Part shown: piece by piece, positions 11,127 through 21,889 of the stretch
Layout: each line of letters begins with the position of its first letter
How positions within the stretch are numbered: position 1 is the first letter of the stretch
Origin: Ascaphus truei
Lineage: Eukaryota; Chordata; Amphibia; Anura; Ascaphidae
NCBI GenBank assembly: GCA_036426205.1
Contig: CM071568.1
Coordinates: 233,744,330-233,808,329, forward strand
DNA: 64,000 bases
Direction of reading: 5' to 3'
Notes under the pieces: model-generated
What the model was told of the DNA's origin: nothing
Database searches by the model: none
What the model saw: the letters and a program-made list of their open reading frames with translations, nothing else
Position numbers and translations under genes: made by a program

Positions 11127-11806
11127 TAAAATGTGTATAAAACTTATCAAAATGTGGCGCTCAGTGTATATGGTTTAAATCAACATCAAATAAACCCACA
11201 GTGTTATACATAAATAAGAAAATAAATAGTGATACTTATACAACCACGTGTGATAAATGCTGCTGTGACTTGATGCAGGACTGCTCTTTCAATCCTCGTG
11301 GACAAGTGAAGGGTGAAAATCATCAAGAAGCGCAAATCATGTGGAAAATAAAAGAAGACAACAAACTTATGGTGCAGTATTGTGTGAATTCTGTGTGGTA
11401 AATGGCATTAGTTAGGTATTCAGAATACTCACAAACGTGAGAGGTATGTAGGCATATAAAGGTTTCTTTAACACCCATGATGAGGCCAAGTGGTAGGATT
11501 AGGAACCGCATGATATCAGGTAACTGTCGCGATCTGGTACACTTTAACCAGCGGCCCCTTAGGAATAAAATGAACCGGACATAGTGCAGACTGTACATAG
11601 AATATTTATAAAAACAAGCAAAATCCAATCAACTCACATGGTGATGGAAAGAAACAAGCGTGTAGATCACAGTGTGGATCTCTGCAAAACCGGATGAGTG
11701 GTGTCTCAGCTGTTCCTCTGTTCTGGTATGCGTGTCACGGATGCGTCTCACCGAGGACCGGAAGTGACGTCATCCGCTTCCAGAGGCTCCGGTTTCATCT
11801 TAGGGC

Positions 11807-11849
11807 ATCACTCTACGCGTTTCACCTTGTAGGTTTCTTCAGGAGTGAT
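11807..11849 (-). ncRNA. Hammerhead ribozyme-like motif, PLE terminal repeat
   Basis: On the minus strand: helix I ATCACTC pairs 7/7 with GAGTGAT. Next is core CTGAAGA (CUGANGA), one extra A, helix II ACCT/AGGT with loop ACA, core GAAA, and a minimal helix III (AC/GT around loop GC) ending in the cleavage triplet GTA. This is the order of a type I hammerhead. The extra base after CUGANGA and the 2-bp helix III are non-ideal; hammerheads with very short helix III that may act as dimers are known from PLEs. Self-cleavage is inferred. Confidence 0.7.
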
Positions 11850-12318
11850 ATTCCATAGTGTGTGAGCAACTTATATACTCTAACCTCTACTCTCATAGGT
11901 GGGGAGTAAATTGGATAATAGAGCACATTTAATTGTGATTGAGATGGACAAATGTTGCAGGTATAGACATTTAATATATCTAGGTAGATGCAGGTGTTGC
12001 AGGTAAAAACATTTAATATATCTAGGTGAAAACCTAATTAAAAACATGTTTATACAAAAAATAAAAAAATGGCATTAAATAGCCATTGGTAAATAGCCTA
12101 AGCTATAAACAATGTTAAATCTGTTGCATCTGACATATGCACAGACCCAAAAAACCTAAAAATTAAGTACATTTATTACTATCCCTAAAAGGACTAAAAT
12201 GAATAAAATATATTGACGCAAATCTAGTAGAAGGAACAAAATCTAATAGAAAGAACAAAAGTAAAAAACATAATTAATGAACAAGACAGAAACCATAATA
12301 TTATTGATGTTATATATG

Positions 12319-12867
12319 TTATAAAAATGGTTTGAGATCAAATTCCAAATTTAAACCTGAAGGTGCTAGTGTGTTTAACTCAAACATCCAAAATGATTCT
12401 CTTTTGAGAAGGGCTACATTCCTATTGCCACCTCTCCAATTGGGCATGACTTGCTCAATGGCTTTGAATGTTAACCCTTTAGGGTCTGAGTTGTGCATCA
12501 ATAAAAAGTGATTAGAAACACTGTGTGTTGTTATTTTCCTTTTTATGTTACTAATGTGTTCTAATATTCTAGTTCTAAGGGGGCGGATCGTTTTGCCAAT
12601 ATACTGTAACCCACATGTGCATTCAATAAGATAGATGACAAAATTTGATCTGCAATTCAGATGTTGTTGAATGTTGTATTTTTTATGTGTCACATGAGAT
12701 TGAAAGCTATTAATATCCTTAGAACTGAACTTACATGCAGTGCACATTCTACAGGTATAAAATCCCTTAGGGGGATCTAGCCAAACGGAGCGAGTATGTA
12801 CAGGACCCTTTCTAAGGGCACTGGGGGCTACAATGCTTTTAATATTGGGAGCTTTTCTATACACCAT
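12319..12867 (-). pseudogene. PLE GIY-YIG endonuclease domain
   Basis: 182 residues. The first 30 (YRKAPNIKSIVAPSALRK) precede a cysteine/histidine cluster CRMCTAC (39-45) with histidines at 58 and 61, matching the zinc-finger-like motif known upstream of the nuclease in some PLEs. The GIY-YIG core is VIYLIECTCGLQYIGKT (77-93), followed by RPLRTRILEHISNIKR with the conserved arginine and the EH pair, and KRESFWMFELNTLAP (155-169) with the metal-binding glutamate. The domain nicks DNA for target-primed reverse transcription (family knowledge). The domain itself is uninterrupted, ending in FDLKPFL and a stop. Other copies: 28,408-28,925 (+), 43,815-44,365 (-) and 48,530-49,060 (-). Confidence 0.93.
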
Positions 12868-12906
12868 TTTAACTCTTTCAGGTAAGTGTTGGCTAAAATG
12901 GAGCGG

Positions 12907-13200
12907 TCATTTTTTAAACGGACCAATGGAATTCAGAATGTTATTAATCTTATGTGCATCCCTATTGTACTTCGTGATGAATGGTACATGTATCACATCA
13001 CTTGGTGCATTTTTGGCTGCGGGGACAAGCATGGTTTCTCTTGGTGTATTCGTTGCCTTAAACCAAGCTTTTCTGACCACCTCATCCTTATATTTTCTCT
13101 CAGCAAACTTCTTGGTCAGTACCATAGATTGTTTTTGATCTTGTATTGTCAGAACAATTTCTTTTAATTCTACGGTATTGTCCGTAAGGTATATTTGCAA
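12907..13200 (-). pseudogene. PLE RT thumb / linker segment
   Basis: This is the continuation of the RT frame after the shift near 13,130; its real match starts at the residues SMVLTKKFAERKYKDE and continues VVRKAWFKATNTPRE and VIHVPFITKYNRDAHKI. In PLEs this region joins the RT to the endonuclease. It ends in an A run near 12,905, and the endonuclease is picked up in a third frame at 12,867. The equivalent piece in the partial copies lies at 28,262-28,400 (+) and 49,060-49,203 (-). Confidence 0.85.
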
Positions 13201-14745
13201 TCCACTTATTTAAATGGCAACTGGATTGCAAAATATAGTTATTTGCATCAACCTCTTTAAAGAAGTTTTTTGTTTTGATGCTATTTCCCTCCAGATATAT
13301 GGTAAGATCCAAGAAGTTTATACTGGAAGAACTTATGGAAGATGTGAATTTAAGATTCAATTCATTATTGTTGAGGTACAGGAGGAATAAATCCAGGTCC
13401 TCTGATGTACCCTTCCATATAAAGATGATGTCATCTATATAGCGCCGCCATGTGACCAGATTTGCGTCCAGACCTATCCAAGACCATATGTATTGATCTT
13501 CCCACATGGCCATCAAAAGATTGGCATAGCTGGGCGTAAATTTGGTCCCCATGGCGGTCCCACACAGCTGTAAATAGAACTCTTCACAAAACCAGAAAAA
13601 GTTTTTCTTTCGGACAAATTCAATACAAGTTATCAAAAAATCAATTTGAACTTTTGGAATATTACCTTCCTGTTCTAAGAAATGCTTAACAGCCCTACAT
13701 CCATCTTTGTGTCTAATTGATGTATATAGTGCTGTAACATCAGTTGTGACCAATAGGTAATGTTCCTGCCATTGGATATCTCTAAGAGCTAGAATTACAT
13801 CTGTTATATCCTTTAAATAGGATCTTTGCTTCTTAACAATATTCTGCAAAAAGCTATCCAAGTATTCCGATACATTGGCTGTCAGAGACCCTATACCGGA
13901 GATAATTGGTCTCCCAGGTGGATGTGTGGGATTTTTATGAATTTTTGGTAAGAAGTAGAAGACGGGGAACACTGGGTCCTCTATATTTAAAAATTGGAAC
14001 TCTTGATCTTCCAGTATTCCCCGTCTTCTACCATCTTCTAGGAGAGATTGTAATTCTTTTTTGAAAAGGGATGTGGGGTTGAATTTTAATCTCTGATATG
14101 TATCAGTATCCCCCAGAATCCTGTTGGATTCATTCATGTAGTATTCGTGATCCATGATAACTACACCCCCTCCCTTGTCGGCAGGTTTTATAACTATTGT
14201 TTTATCCAATGACAATTCCTCTAGTGCTATTTTTTCCTCTTTCGTTAGATTAGAGTGTTGTTTTGTCTTGTTAGTGGTTAGGGCCTCTAAATCTTTGGTC
14301 ACTAACTGAAAGAACACATCCAAATGATTTCCTTTGGCAAATTTAGGAAAAAAATTGGATTTGGGCTTAAATTTAGAATGAACAAAGTCTGTTGTCGATG
14401 ACTTTGAGGTAGAAGGTATTTCTAAATTATTACTACTTGTGTTTATCCAATTTCTGGTTTCTGCTTCTTTCCCTAAAAAGAATCTCTTTAGTGTGAGAGA
14501 CCTCAAAAAATTTTGTGCATCTACATAAAGACCAAATTTATTTGGTCCAATAGTGGGAGCAAAAGTAAGTCCCTTCCCTATAACTTTATTTTGACATTCA
14601 GTAAGAGTTTTGGTGCTTAGATTAAAAATATTTTTATTTTGTATACTTAGTACATTTTTCTTGTTTTTCCGTAGTCTACCCCCTCGTCTCCCTCTGACAT
14701 GCGTCTTTTGTTTTGTTTTTTGTTTGTATTTGGAGTTGTCAGGGG
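13100..14745 (-). pseudogene. PLE reverse transcriptase
   Basis: Open from about 14,770 to 13,100; the 468-residue part from 14,506 carries all RT landmarks. Residues 107-114 KPADKGGG and 184-191 YFLPKIHK are hallmark PLE N-terminal RT motifs. Residues 199-204 read RPIISG. Motif A is VTTDVTALYTSI (about 253-264), motif B GTAMGTKFTPSYANL (316-330), and motif C YIDDIIFIW (356-364) contains the catalytic aspartates. FLDLTIY (398-404) and WIANIPYGQYRRIKRNCSD (435-453) follow, the latter in the thumb. The same frame stays open upstream of 14,506 (KTLTECQ, GKGLTFAPTIGPNKFGLYV), so the true protein is longer. A one-base shift in an A run near 13,130 disconnects it from the linker. The noisy counterpart is at 44,400-46,348. 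Confidence 0.93.
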
Positions 14746-14944
14746 GTGATTCAATATTTTCTTTTGTATATTATTTAGATCTTTCTGGCTGATTTTAACT
14801 GGGAGAGTTTGAAAAAGATAGAGCAGTCTAGGTAGACAATTCATTTTAATAGTTGCTATCCTCCCAAACCAGGATATTATATGTGGGTCCAGGTGGCCAG
14901 ATCTTTGTTTATTTCATTAGAAAAAGTTTTAAAATTTATATTGT

Positions 14945-15240
14945 ATAACGTAGAGCAGCAGCACAAACTGGGGGTCGCAAGACTGCCTGAAGGGAGGGGG
15001 GAAAGCGGGTTACAGAGCCATGCGCGCTTCCCGAAGGCACTTAAATTAAGTGCAGGGGGAGGCTGCAGGGCATATGTAAACCTTTACTTACCGTGGCACA
15101 TACGGTCGCCATGGCAAATTACGCCTCGAGGTCATGTGACGTCACATGCTATGGCAACATGACGTCAGGGACGCCGCAGCCGACGCCGGAGCCAAGGTAA
15201 GTGACCGGCGGCACGGGGGCGCAGGGAAAAAAGTTTGCCG
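14945..15240. mobile_element. GC-rich insertion in the LINE ORF2
   Basis: The LINE reading breaks at about 15,240 (after KDY) and resumes at about 14,945 (NFKTFSNEINKDLATW). The intervening 300 bp is GC-rich, with a gtcatgtgacgtcacatg palindrome and an aacatgacgtcaggg box. No clear target duplication or terminal repeat can be seen. It is probably a small non-autonomous element. Confidence 0.55.
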
Positions 15241-16184
15241 CCCCAATGATGTTAGTAATCTTTAGTTATTTGGACACCTAAATATTTAAGATGGTTCGGT
15301 TTCCATTTAAACCATCGAAAGTAAAGTTGGCAGAACGTTATCATTTCTTTAGGGAGATTTATACTAAGGCCAAGAATTTAGTATAGTTAATTTTGTATCC
15401 TGAGAGGAAACTAAATTCTGATAAAACATGAAAAAGATTAGGGTGTGAGATGAGAGGTTTTGAAAGCGTCAATAGTATATCATCCGCAAAAAGATCTACT
15501 TCAATTCTCCTTTCGCAGAAATACAGTAATATTGGGATTCCATCTATCCAGCAAGCTAGTGGTGCTATGGCCAAGGCAAACAACAAAGGGAACAACGGGC
15601 ACCGCTGTCTGGTTACATTTAATATTGGAAAAGGGTCAGCAAATTTGTTGGTTTTCACTATGGCCTTGGGGTAGAATTTTTCGAGGGGGGGGTTTGTTTT
15701 GAATACTGTAGATTCTAGTTCTGTTAATTTTTGGGTTAGTATTTCGATTTGTTTAGATTTTCTTTTTTTCCGAGAAGCAAGAGGCAATCAACTTGCCCCT
15801 AATAATCACGATTTATGTACGTCCCAAAAGGGTAAAAGAGGAATCCTCTGGGGAGTTATTTATTTCAAAAATTGGGTCAGATCATTTTCCATTAAGTGAA
15901 GGGTTTGTGGGTTGTCAATAAAGATTCATTTAAAGACCACAATCTTGTTTTATTTTTGGTTGTAAGACCCTCCAGCTTTGTCATAAGTGTAGAGTGATCT
16001 GACCAGGCAGAGGTGACAATAGTGGCTGAGGAGGATATACGATTGATGTGTTGATCCACAAAAATATAGTATATTGTGAATAACTATTATGGGGATGGGA
16101 GAAGAAAGAAAAATACTTCACTTTAACATTCAATAATCTCCAGGAGTCTACCAGCATCATGGAAACAAGTCCTCGATTAGAAGG

Positions 16185-16935
16185 TGTAACGATGTGCTCA
16201 CCACAAACAAGATGTGACCGCGAGGCCGAGGTGGGGATATGTCAATTAAAACGGCGCGGCTGGAGCTAGACCGGTCGAGGTAGCGGGTCGGGTGGAGCCG
16301 GGTCGGGTAGGAAGTTCAGGATGGTCAGGGAATTGCCGAGGTCCGATGGAGAGGTAGGATCGTTGCAGGTAATTTGCCAAGGTCGGGATTGGAGAGGTGC
16401 GGATCATTGTGGGTAAGTTGGGGTCAGGAGCGGAGAAGTGCAGAATCCAAAAAGCAAATAAGGTCAGGCAACAAAGGATAAGACAGGCAAGGCTCAGACA
16501 GGAGGCAGAACTGCAGTGAACACAGTGTACATAAACAGGTTATGCTCAGCCAATGTGTCAGGGCAGGGCTGGGCATATTGGAAGAACAGACCAATGAGGA
16601 TGAAGCATACTCCTTTGTATGCATGGATGTGTTGGATGATGGAGACAAGGCAGGTGAATCCTATAAAAAGTGGAGCGAAGAAGTTTCTGTGTGTGTGCGT
16701 GGGCAGGTGCAGTGCATAGCGGGTGCATGCTGTGCGGCGATGACATCAATGCGTAAGCAAAGTCTGGAGGCGGAAGAGCAGAAGGCACGGCATTTATTGC
16801 CGAGTGCAGTCTGCGCGTGCCCCTAGAAGAAACGCTGGAATTCGCCAGGCCGCGTGATGCGTGCAGGAGGCAGAAGAGGCAGGAGTCCCGATCGCAGGTC
16901 TAGGAAGGTAGGGAGCTCGCCGGGAGGGATTTAAA
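16185..16935 (+). mobile_element. tgtaacg-family repeat inserted in the LINE
   Basis: Starts tgtaacgatgtgctcaccac, followed by a gaccgcgaggccgaggtgggg block. The same opening appears at 55,187 (tgtaacggttatgctcacca, then ccgcggggctgaggtgggg) and reversed at about 22,320. The interior is made of GGTCGGG/GGAGAGG minirepeats. It interrupts the LINE endonuclease between the GDFN-like and DSW regions. The family is unknown to me; its internal minisatellites resemble those at 9,262-9,735. Confidence 0.6.
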
Positions 16936-18116
16936 ATTTGGAATCCATTATTGAATTTTAATCTCTAGCTAGAATTAGAAGGCCGTTCTAAAACACATTG
17001 TATTAAATTTGATAAGACCTGGAAGAAAGACTCTTGGGTTCATTAGGAGCAGATATATTGACTAATGTAGATAAGTAGAATCCAACAAGCCTGTGATAAC
17101 TAAAATTATGCAGCGAAGATAGTTCTGATTTTATTTACTTTGAATGTAAGTTTAATGGAGGACTGCCAGCCCTCCATATTTTTTTCCATAGGGGATGATG
17201 AATGATAGAGTAGAGGATAATTCATTACTAAATAGCTAGGGCTGGTCTCCTTTTTTCAAATGGTTTCTTGTAACATAATTATGTCTCCCCCTAGTCTTTT
17301 GGCCTCCGACAGAGCTATTCGTCTTTTTCGGGAGGTTTTTAGGCCTTTGGTATTTTGAGAAATTATATTAATGGCTGGTAATATTCAGTGGTTGGGTATA
17401 TAGTGGGGGGAAAGAGTGATAACATATACATATCAGAAAAAATCAAGCTTCATCAAACATCATAAACATTTTGATGCAAGAACATACTGTACTGTACCCA
17501 AAAACACACATGTTAACACAGTGGTGGCAAATGCGTAGAGAACATGAGGAAAGGGTAGACCGGATTAGGGGGCGTGGATACACAGAGGATTCCGGTTTCC
17601 AAACTTGTGTGGTGGGACCAACCAAAATGGATCGGTGTGATGCGAAGCTCTATCACGTTCAACAGAATAATAAGCCTGGAAGGGAGGGGCACGCCAACTG
17701 CGAGCGCCACAATGATCCTTTGTTTTGGAGCAAAACCTTTAGAATTAACTAACAAGAGGAATACGTCATAGAATATGGGTGAATGGGGTAAGGGGGTAGT
17801 CAAAACAAGGGGAGGATAGGGGAAATGAAAACTTTGTAATTATTACAACACCTTTTCTGTTCTCATTGTTTGAAACATTGAATAGTTCAAGCTGGCAGTC
17901 AGTCTCCAGATATCTCAAAACTTATATTTAAACCTATGGGGGACAACAACAGGCATAAAAAAACTATAACATAGACCATAACCTTTAATACCTAATATGT
18001 AATATAAAATCAACTACTAAACTTTGAAAACCATTTTTGGAGACGGTGGACCAAATATCGACATGAAAATTAAGTCCAGAACAATCTCAGCTTGAGATAC
18101 TGTCTGAGGTTGAATT

Positions 18117-18830
18117 TTAATGTGCATTAGCTCCTATTTTTAAGATAGGCTAATTTTCGCTCGCTTGAGTTCGAGCCTTCACCCAAGACGGGCCATGGAG
18201 TTTCAGTGTAAGACAAACCTGCTGGGGGGGCCTCCATGTCCTCTGGTTCAAGTAAACCCAGTAATCTCAATTTTTCTTCACCTTCTTCTGGTGAAAGAAG
18301 AACACATACATTGTTTATGATAAGTGAACAGTAGCCTACACGGGAATCCCCAGCGATAGCGAATGTTATTGTTTCACAGTATATCGGGATCTGTGCAACA
18401 TTTTTCCGCATATTCATCGTGATTGGGCCAAATCAGGGAAGATAAGAAGTTGGACGTTATCTTGCTCAATCTTTGGGATGGATCTAGCGCTCAATTCTCC
18501 TCCTTGGTACGGAACTATTGTAGATGTGTGATCACATCTCGTGGCTTGCTAGATCAAGATTTTAGGTCTAGGGAGCCTGTGTTGCTCTGTCCATCTGGAA
18601 TTTATCTCCCGATGTTCCTGGTAGGAGAGACGTAAAAAGCCGGGTAAGATATGTGTCTGGTTGGGCTTTGTTCACATCTTCCGGTATTCCTCTAAACTGA
18701 AGATTATTACATCTTAACCGGTTCTCTGTAGCTTCCAATTTTTAAAAAATTATTTTAAACTTGAGTTTTAGTTCATGAATTGTCTTGGACCTGGGTCTCC
18801 TGAGCGAGTGCAGGATTACGACTTTCTGCG
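18117..18830 (-). pseudogene. L1-type ORF1 remnant
   Basis: Pieces in changing frames: LEATENRLRCNNLRFRGIPE (about 18,745-18,685), the usual end of the coiled coil and start of the RNA-binding domain of L1 ORF1. Then follow DVNKAQPDTYLTRLF, a PDLAQITMNMRKN region, and LLSPEEGEEKLRLLGLLEPE (about 18,295-18,235) before a stop at about 18,127. ORF1 proteins bind LINE RNA and act as chaperones (family knowledge). Order and spacing to the ORF2 pieces at 17,400 support one element. Confidence 0.75.
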
Positions 18831-18989
18831 AGTGTTATTAGTGGCAAGTTTTTATTTATAGTTGGAGCTGAATTTATTCAGGTGATGTATGCTTTTAAGT
18901 TGAGTTAAGCCCCCTCATTACTGAGGTATCTCGCTCACTTGCATATTGTTTACAATTATTCACTTGTTTTTTGATTGAGCTTTTGACAC

Positions 18990-20344
18990 CCCGGTGTCTC
19001 CAATCCTCCTCTTTTCTCCAGGGCTAATCTTAGGGAATGCACGGAGCTCAAGAGCAGTATCAAATAGCTGTTGGGGCCAGGGTAGGATAATTTGGGGGAG
19101 AGGGGGAGGGAGGGGAGAGAGTTTTTTTGGCAATTTCCTCTATGCCAGGACTCAATCCTGCAGCTATCAGGGGATGCTTTTTGTTGAGCGTTTTTCTCTC
19201 CCATCTGCAGGCATCCCCAGAGGACCGTGTCTCTGACGGCTCCTCTCTATGTTTTTGGCAGCACGCAAGGGAATGCCAGCTTCAGTTCTGCCCTGTACAC
19301 ACTGCTCCTCTCTTGTTGTTTGGTTTTTATTTTTTATTTATTTATTCCCCCCTCTGGTGGGGTACTCTGGGGCAGGCTTGATCTAATCTCTGCAGGACTC
19401 TATATGTGCTACAAGGTCCCGGCAGCCATGTTGGGTTGGGATGAGAGGAATGTATCTCCAGGGCTTCAGGTCTCTCAATGGATTGCCTCCCTCCCTTAGT
19501 GTCTCCTTCCCCCGCACTCCCTAAGTGAGCCAGGCATCGGGTTGGGTCCAAACACCCCTCCCCACAGTCGGATGCACCGCGTGGGAGAGGGAGGCGGAGG
19601 AAAAAAATCAAAATGGCAGCCCGCTCCACAGCGCTCCATCGTCCTCGCGGATATAAACAGGCAAGCACATCACAAGGGATCACCAGACTCGGCTCACAGG
19701 CCTCTGGTGCACACTCACCTAGCATCCACCGGATCCCTCCACTGTATTCACCATCCCCTTGAGTAAGAAGCTTCCGCCCGGCTCAAGGGCTAGAGCAGTA
19801 GCGTGGGCTGGTGGTCAGTTGGATCTCTCGGTCTGAGTCCAGATGGGGCTCACTCCGCCGGGCGAACGCTTGAAGGGCTGTGTATCAGGTATTATGCTGG
19901 GTAAGTGCTTTTACCCCGTTTTTAGGTTTTATAAGTTTTATTTCGCCGAGCCAAGCTGGAGTTGTGATTCGCCGCTATGGTCGGGCCATGCCCTTATTTG
20001 TTCGGTTTCCGTTTGCATTTTTAAGGAAATGGCTCAATAAAGCCAGGATTTAATTTCACTCTAATCGGTCTCCATTAAGTGTTCCTTGCACAACAATCTT
20101 TACATGTCGGAAAAGAGAAATGAGGACAGTAAAAAGTCAAGCACTTAATTTTTTAAAAGAGACCTTGGTATAGTGTATTTACTGTAGTAGAAGCAACTAC
20201 ATATTTGGTTAATCTACAGTATGTTTCCACTTGTCAACATGTCACAGGCCATGTCAACCTGGTTGACAACTGTGGTCAATAAATTAGTTGCCTTGTCTTC
20301 AGCTTCAATAAATTTAACCATACCACCATCCCTGTCACAGATGT
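18990..20344. other. Presumptive LINE 5' UTR, LTR-tail-like patch, unclassified DNA
   Basis: From 19,000 to 19,950 the sequence is GC-rich with pyrimidine-rich runs and no supported frame; its position suggests the LINE 5' UTR. At 20,030-20,090, caataaagcc followed by tttcactctaatcggtctcc resembles the polyadenylation/U5 part of the LTR-like block ending at 56,888, suggesting a fragment of a related LTR on the plus strand. Nothing is recognised from 20,095 to 20,344. Confidence 0.4.
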
Positions 20345-20596
20345 TCTCTCCTGTGTACACATATATAAATAAAATCTCTCAGCTAAATTTACTAGACAAA
20401 ATTCCTTTTTCTCTTCTCTATTACACTTAATGCAAATGCGGTAATCCTTTTTTGTTTGGATGCCGAACGTATTTAATGGACTCCTAATTATATATTTTTT
20501 TAGCAACCTGCAATTGTCAAAAGAAGCAACTATGTCTGCTTTTCATGTCATAACAGCATGTATAAATGTGCAATGTTTTCAAATAAGCAATGCCCC

Positions 20597-21253
20597 TGTA
20601 AGAGACGTGTCAGAGGACGCAATGGAGACCGTTTAAATGAAACTAAAGAGGCTTATGCGCCTTCACTTTAACCCAGAAAAACATATAAAATAAAGCCAAA
20701 CCAAAAAACCTATCTCGCTTTGGAGACTATCTTTACACATGTAAGCTCAGCCCTCTCTAACTGGGTTGGTAGGCTAAGCTATTCCCCAGCCCAAAATCTA
20801 ATATATATATACATATAAAACAGATATCTATATATATATAAGTCCCAAGAAAGTCTTATCTGTTTATTTAGTTGTATTCTTGTAGATGTAGGGAAGGCTT
20901 TTCTGTTTTATCCTGATGTCTGCACCCTGTGTGGTAAGTTAATGTCAGCGGGACAGGATCCAGGTTAGAAGTCTTATTTGCAGATGGGGTGTATCTTGCA
21001 AGCTCCAGACATCGCTGTGTTCCTCCGTCCCCCCCCCCCCCCCCCCGGTGTCACTTGGAGACTCAGGAAACTTGATCTGTCGATTTCCGGTTCAGTCCAA
21101 GTGTGAGCTCAGGAAGAATCTCTCTTTCTGTCTCAGAGGCAGGGCTTTTTCTGCAAGCTGTAATAGGGAAGGTGGTGTTGGTTAAGTGTCTACCAGCAGT
21201 TAACACCACACTGTGGAATTGAGGCACATTTTTAACGGGATAAGCCACTGTTA
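20597..21253 (-). mobile_element. LTR-like block in arm L
   Basis: Reverse-complement counterpart of 56,239-56,888. It reads in from tgtaagagacgtgtcagagg at the left end and ends ccactgttaca at the right. An AATAAA signal precedes the terminal segment on the minus strand. A C run at about 21,030-21,047 replaces a short aagtcg-like piece of R, probably a sequencing artefact. Confidence 0.5.
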
Positions 21254-21889
21254 CACGCCAAAAAATCATGTTCTAAATATCCTGTAAACTAACATTCTTT
21301 TCGTCCAAGAAATAAGTTACAGATTGTAGCACACAGCTTTTAACTAAATTACACTTTAGTCTCAACTTCGGTCGTCTGCAAATATTAATACGTTTGTGAC
21401 TGTAACGGATAGTCCAATGCAATTTCTGTTAATTCTGCGAGGGAAAAATATTACACACAAAAAATCTCACTTGTTTCTTAAGAGTTTCTCGATTCCAAGA
21501 TCAGTGGATACACTAATGCTTTTTAATGTCATAATATCAGAATGTCATAACATTGTGAAATTGGGAATTCAAAAGTGGGGGCCTTTCAACTGTATGTGTT
21601 ACCATTCTGCATGTAGTTTATTTAATGTGGTGGTGCACAAGTGATGATGAAACACGTCAGTAGAGTGAGAGTATGTTAGCACTTATGTGCTGTTTATCAG
21701 ATTTTCTCTGATCAAACACATAAAACTCTATTTAAAGCAAAATTAAAACATTTGGCAATTACTGTATCTGGGATCATTAGCAACCATGTATTCATAATGA
21801 GTCGAAATGTCTAATATTCTAATGATTTGAATTCGCAGAAGAAATGTTTTACAAAAAGTTTGTTCTCCACCTATCAGCTATACCCGGCT

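Larger units (their letters stand above)
7441..11136. other. 3.7-kb patchwork present in A, absent from B
   Basis: Bounded on both sides by about 45 bp of the same sequence (tataaaacttatcaaaatgt, then ggcgctcagtgtatatggtt). Copy B has this sequence once and passes straight from the GIY-YIG fragment to the PLE (about 42,610-42,650). The segment contains an LTR-like piece, a minisatellite, a GC-rich hairpin, a PLE terminal fragment and a 299-bp tandem duplication. Loss from B by recombination between the repeats, gain in A, or assembly collapse are all possible. Confidence 0.75.
1..14745. repeat. Segment A: clean copy of a large direct duplication
   Basis: The sequence from the left edge of the window to about 14,745 recurs in the same order and orientation at 34,771-46,348. 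Shared landmarks are the opening bases, the C-rich tract near 1,130-1,530, the CCAAT minirepeats, the L2-like tail, the Tc1-like element, the GIY-YIG fragment and the PLE. Segment A holds a 468-codon reverse transcriptase frame that is shattered in the other copy, so A is the better sequence. A contains an extra 3.7 kb (7,441-11,136) missing from B. Homology may continue left of the window, which cannot be seen here. The right end lies inside the PLE reading frame, where A switches to LINE sequence. Confidence 0.93.
11128..14745 (-). mobile_element. Penelope-like element, 5' truncated (copy A)
   Basis: A reverse transcriptase plus GIY-YIG retroelement read right to left: RT (14,745 to 13,100), linker (13,200 to 12,907), endonuclease (12,867 to 12,319), an AT-rich 3' UTR (about 12,318-11,900) and a terminal repeat with a hammerhead-like motif (11,900 to 11,128). 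Two one-base frameshifts separate the parts, so it is dead or contains assembly errors. The first roughly 300 codons of the protein are missing: at 14,745 the PLE changes to LINE sequence, and the missing 5' part is found inverted at 30,089-30,975. The RT motifs and the endonuclease place it in the endonuclease-positive PLEs, nearest the vertebrate Neptune/Penelope type (family knowledge). Confidence 0.93.
14746..17400 (-). pseudogene. L1/Tx1-type ORF2 (endonuclease + RT) remnants
   Basis: Apurinic-type endonuclease pieces: INIISQNTKGLKTSRKRR and EAKRLGGDIIMLQETI (about 17,390-17,240), then GLLILARD and NSIMDS (16,985-16,940, the GDFN region with D kept). After the 16,185-16,935 insertion come MLVDSWRLLNVKVKYFSFF, SHPHNSYS and WSDHS (16,165-15,990). 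The RT part at 15,787-15,359 has RQRCPLFPLLFALAIAPLA, LFADDILLTL (catalytic DD) and SGYKINYTKF. After the second insertion follow FGRIATIKMNCLPRLLYLFQ and TLPVKI (14,900-14,800). Frames change several times and stops occur. All these blocks are standard for L1-superfamily ORF2. Confidence 0.88.
14746..19950 (-). mobile_element. L1/Tx1-type LINE, interrupted and 3' truncated
   Basis: Read right to left: presumptive GC-rich 5' UTR (about 19,950-18,900), ORF1 remnants (18,830-18,117), spacer (18,117-17,400), then ORF2 endonuclease and RT (17,400-14,746). Two foreign blocks sit inside ORF2 (16,185-16,935 and 14,945-15,240), and part of the RT is deleted between 15,880 and 15,787. It stops at about 14,746 in the middle of the connection domain, where PLE sequence begins. 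LINEs normally lose their 5' end, so loss of the 3' end points to a rearrangement. The 5' limit is uncertain. Confidence 0.85.

Noticed and set aside
16176..16982. attagaagg on both sides of the 16,185-16,935 insertion as a target duplication
   Set aside because: The right-hand copy lies inside LINE endonuclease coding sequence about 40 bases beyond the insertion edge, so the match is coincidental.
21640..21675. gatgatgaaacacgtcagta (and its inverted copy near 55,835) as another hammerhead
   Set aside because: GAAACACGTC looks like a ribozyme 3' half with a GUC triplet, but helix II is absent between tgatga and GAAAC and no helix I partner was found.
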